From positions 1 to 64,000 of the forward strand of contig JAFEKR010000041.1 in the NCBI GenBank assembly GCA_019022495.1: 64,000 nt of DNA. The letters are read 5' to 3'. This DNA comes from Epichloe hybrida. Lineage: Eukaryota; Ascomycota; Sordariomycetes; Hypocreales; Clavicipitaceae. The notes beneath the pieces were generated by a model that did no database searches, had not been told where the DNA came from, and was given only the letters and a program-made list of their open reading frames with translations. Of the stretch, positions 61,267 to 64,000 are shown piece after piece (the stretch's first letter is position 1; each line of letters starts with the position of its first letter). The position numbers and the translations under genes were made by a program.

Positions 61267-62398
61267 CTACTCAGGCGGGACATACGGCGTAATCAACAAC
61301 TCGCTAAACTTCTCCAGCTTCTCCTTCCCTCTCACCTCCTCCACCAGCAACGGCATCTTGACAAGATTGAAATCCTCAGCATACAACTCCTCATACTGAT
61401 CCAAATACTTCTTCTGCATCTTCCGTCTCGCGTTGCACTGCTCACACTCGCTGACCTTTTTCGGGAAAAGCAGCTGATTCACTACGATGCTGTGCGTGTC
61501 GATGCCATAGCTAGCCAATTCTTGAATCATGCGCTCCGTCTCGTACAGACTTAGAAACTCGGCGATGCACACGCACACAAAAGTCGTGAGGTCAGGATCC
61601 TTGAACTGCGTATTGACCTCGGAGATGGTCTCCCGAAGAGACTCGAGCTTCTCCATCATGTCATTTAGATTCTGTCCGTTGGGCAGCGCGCCGCTTGAGC
61701 CGAGAACCCCGTTGAGAAGGGGCCCGTATTGGGAAGACAGCTGGGAGACTTTGGCGAGGGCCTTTTCGAGAACAGAGGGGAACTGGAGGAAGCGGAGTGT
61801 GTGGCCGGTGGGAGCCGTGTCGAAAATGATGGTTTCGTAGGAGAGCGACTTGACTTGCTTGAGAACTTCGGCGAAGGACATGGCTTCGTCGATGCCGGGG
61901 ATCTAGTGGGGTTCGGACCGCGCATATTAGCTCTCTGTTCATCTCGTTTTATAGGCCGAGTCGTGGCCGGGGGGGAAAACAAGGGACAAAATGTAGGGCC
62001 AACGAACGCACAGCGAATGCCAGATCCTGCATCATCCCACCCAGTCCACCGCCCAGAGCATTGACATCCTCCTCCTCGCCTTGGCCAGCCAGAAGGTCCT
62101 GCATGCTTCCGTTGGGATCAATCTCCATGGCGCTCAGGTTATCAAAGCCGTTGACTAGACGGGCTTCCTTGCCGAATTTCTGGGAGAATGCATCGGACAG
62201 GTTATGCGCGGGGTCGGTCGAGATGAGGAGCACCGAGCGACGGACCTTGGCGAGCTGAATGGCCAGTGAGCAGGATGTGGTGGTCTTTCCGACGCCGCCT
62301 TTGCCTCCGACGAAGATCCAGCGGAGGGAGCGCTGGTCAAGGAGGTTCTGGAGCGTGGGCTCGAGGGCGTCGTCGGCGGAGATGAGGGCTGACGACAT
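61267..62398 (-). CDS. get3: Get3 ATPase for tail-anchored protein targeting, 340 aa
   Basis: Exons 62398-62012 and 61902-61267. The 109 bp intron starts GTGCGT and ends CTAG, joining LAFA to [10 protein letters not shown]. Get3 (ArsA / TRC40 family) is a cytosolic homodimer that hands tail-anchored membrane proteins to Get1/Get2 at the ER. Seen directly: deviant P-loop [10 protein letters not shown] (about 32), switch [11 protein letters not shown], the A-loop [15 protein letters not shown] and the zinc-binding CEQC pair at about 280 that stabilises the dimer. Length is the family norm. Confidence 0.96.
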
Positions 62399-63958
62399 GG
62401 TGGGGGCGGGGGGGAGGGGGGAGGGGTTTCCTCTGCAAATTGAGGTCGGAGAGAAGTCGGAGAGAAGTCGGAGAGGTAGGTGACGATGAGGGCGTCGCGA
62501 GGCAGTTTGAAAGGAGAGAACGTGTTCGCCCGGGGAGTTGTTTTTGGATGACGGGGAGTTGCAGATCCGTCAAACTGGTCTTGGCAAGTCGAGATGAAAG
62601 AGTGGTCTTGGCACGCGTCGAGTTAGAAAGAGTGGAGTAGCTGACACAGGAAGACAGATAAGATAACAAATTCCAAAGCGAGCCACGGCGATAAACTACG
62701 TGAGAAGCTTCACCGTTGCTGATGGATCGACGGCTGACTTGGCTAACACATGACCATGGGGGGTTTTTTTTTTTGAATTCATTTTTTTTTTCGATCCAGG
62801 AGGCCATCTTTTCCCACCCTGTACATCTGGAGGGGGGCGGGATTCTCATACATATCCGGAACAGGTTCAGAAAAGGTTATGGAAGTACCGAAGGCGATGA
62901 TTGCCGGGCTGAAATCGATTCGGATCAGGTTTGAGCGCTGGCGCATTGTCTGTATCGACATGAGGGGCTTTCATCCTCGTTGACCAAGACCACGAGCTGT
63001 TTTTTTCTTTTTCTTTCTTTTGCGCCAACGGTTCCGTTCCCGTCCAGCCCTCATGGAACGAGCTATCTGACCGACCACTTGAGACATCATCACCCACGCC
63101 AACGAGCTGCACTACGTTTGAGAAGTTCCCCGCGATCGGAACCAGCCAATCGAATTCGATTTTCCGTTCGATTCGTGACTTTTTTTGGGTTTTCGCTTCC
63201 CCGACTTCGCGAGGAGCGAATCTGGAATCATGCAGTTATCCCGACCCGACCCGATCCTTTCCTGACTTCGAGTAACAAACGGTTCTGTGCTTCAGAGAGC
63301 ACGTAGTCTCCCGATCTCAGACCCTCCAGCCTTATCCTGTCATTCATGCACATCACACACTAATGACTAGCTTGTTCCTGTTCCTGCGGTCGTGGAGTCG
63401 GGCAAAGTTGTCGACCCCCCCGACGATCAGGGTTCGGGCTAGTTCTGCCGAGTTACCTGGGCATGAATGCACAGGACGGACGAGTCTCACATGCAATCAT
63501 GGCAATCGTCCGACCAAGAGATACCGAGGACCTTCAAAGTCTGCTTCTTAGACGTCTGGGGCTTGGCCAATGGCGCTACTCCTCTTGTTACAGATACAAT
63601 GCTTCCTTGGAGCCCCAACACCGCGGAGCGCGAGACCATCGCAGGGTGCGGAAAGCGGGGGAGAAAAGAGAGAGACTGGGCTTGTTCAATACGATTCCCG
63701 GCCTCGGGATTCCTTTGCCGTAATGTTTTACGCAGCTCAGATTCTGATCGATGGCTTTGAAATGCGCCACAATTTATGCCTGGACAGCACCTGTTTGTAT
63801 ATACATAAAGGGCAGCATCCTGCGTCTTGTTTTGCCTCTATTGCAGAACAACCCCTGCAGACTCGACTCTTTTTTTTGGGGGGGGGTTCCTTTTTATTCT
63901 TTTGAAAAGGACATACGCGAGAGTGAAAGAGGGTTTGCAATTTCTTACACCAGGCACA
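62399..63958. promoter_or_regulatory. get3 promoter and unassigned sequence
   Basis: No gene I can support. The get3 side has repeated GGAGAGAAGTCGGAGAG. T and G homopolymers lie at 62764-62775 and about 63868-63887. Overlapping short ORFs at 63363-63960 show no family resemblance. Confidence 0.4.
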
Positions 63959-64000
63959 ATGGCTAGCTTCTCAACATCCACCGATGACATGGCTGTGGTG
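63959..64000 (+). CDS. Possible start of a gene running off the window
   Basis: ATG in good context (GGCACAATGGCT) opens MASFSTSTDDMAVV, in frame to the window end. A 14-residue stretch is too short to identify. Confidence 0.3.
   Translation, partial: MASFSTSTDDMAVV

Noticed and set aside
63363..63960. Cluster of overlapping short ORFs near the right edge
   Set aside because: Three frames are open at once with no family features; possibly the 5' leader of the gene starting at 63959, but not supportable.

Overview
This window is the left end of a chromosome from a filamentous ascomycete. It opens with CCCTAA telomere repeats. It carries short spliced introns (59-187 bp, mostly GT-AG), AT-rich transposon graveyards with the C-to-T / G-to-A signature of repeat-induced point mutation (RIP), and conserved fungal housekeeping genes. 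The gene set and intron style suggest a Sordariomycete, probably Hypocreales; I cannot name the species.

Positions 1-26956 are a subtelomeric nest of dead mobile DNA. I resolve three related Ty1/copia LTR families, called A (266 bp LTR), B (307 bp LTR) and C (231 bp LTR) here, plus a family of non-autonomous elements with CAGAGC...GCTCTG ends and 8 bp target duplications (hAT-like). The telomere sits directly on the inside of a family A element (93-3943). A complete family B element (13535-20339, duplication ATTAC) is nested inside a complete family A element (12667-26217). One hAT-like element (8553-10982) holds a clean 17 bp tandem array that has escaped RIP. None of the retrotransposon reading frames is intact. 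A rearranged, less mutated copia fragment (3941-5698) still has a 175-codon RNase H-region ORF.

At about 26.8 kb base composition jumps and the genic part begins: a frameshifted phosphotransferase pseudogene (27226-28658), a HAD phosphatase (29168-30071, +), a Ste7-type MAP kinase kinase (30663-32451, -), an RIP-degraded Tc1/mariner island (33120-35147), and an ArAE/FUSC-type membrane transporter (36406-39809, +). Next come DNA polymerase epsilon subunit B (40099-42503, -), divergent from a small conserved, probably mitochondrial protein (42820-43609, +). They are followed by Snf1 kinase (44491-46945, +), isocitrate lyase (47399-49357, -), neutral trehalase (50502-52950, -), a Yippee-like zinc protein (54516-55301, -), a Dug1-type metallodipeptidase (55906-57401, -), the 3'-end-processing factor Mpe1 (58660-60690, +) and the Get3 ATPase (61267-62398, -). 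The start of one more gene may lie at 63959.

The genic part looks like ordinary core genome. Snf1, isocitrate lyase and neutral trehalase form a carbon-metabolism neighbourhood, and a TACTCCGTA / TACGGAGTA motif recurs upstream of several genes. The most unusual material is in the subtelomere: the healed chromosome end, the nested insertions with recognisable pre-insertion sites, and the hAT-like family with RIP-free arrays. I found no CRISPR array, tRNA, rRNA or convincing new multi-gene system. All exon boundaries were read by eye from splice signals and frame, and every multi-exon CDS given here sums to a multiple of three.
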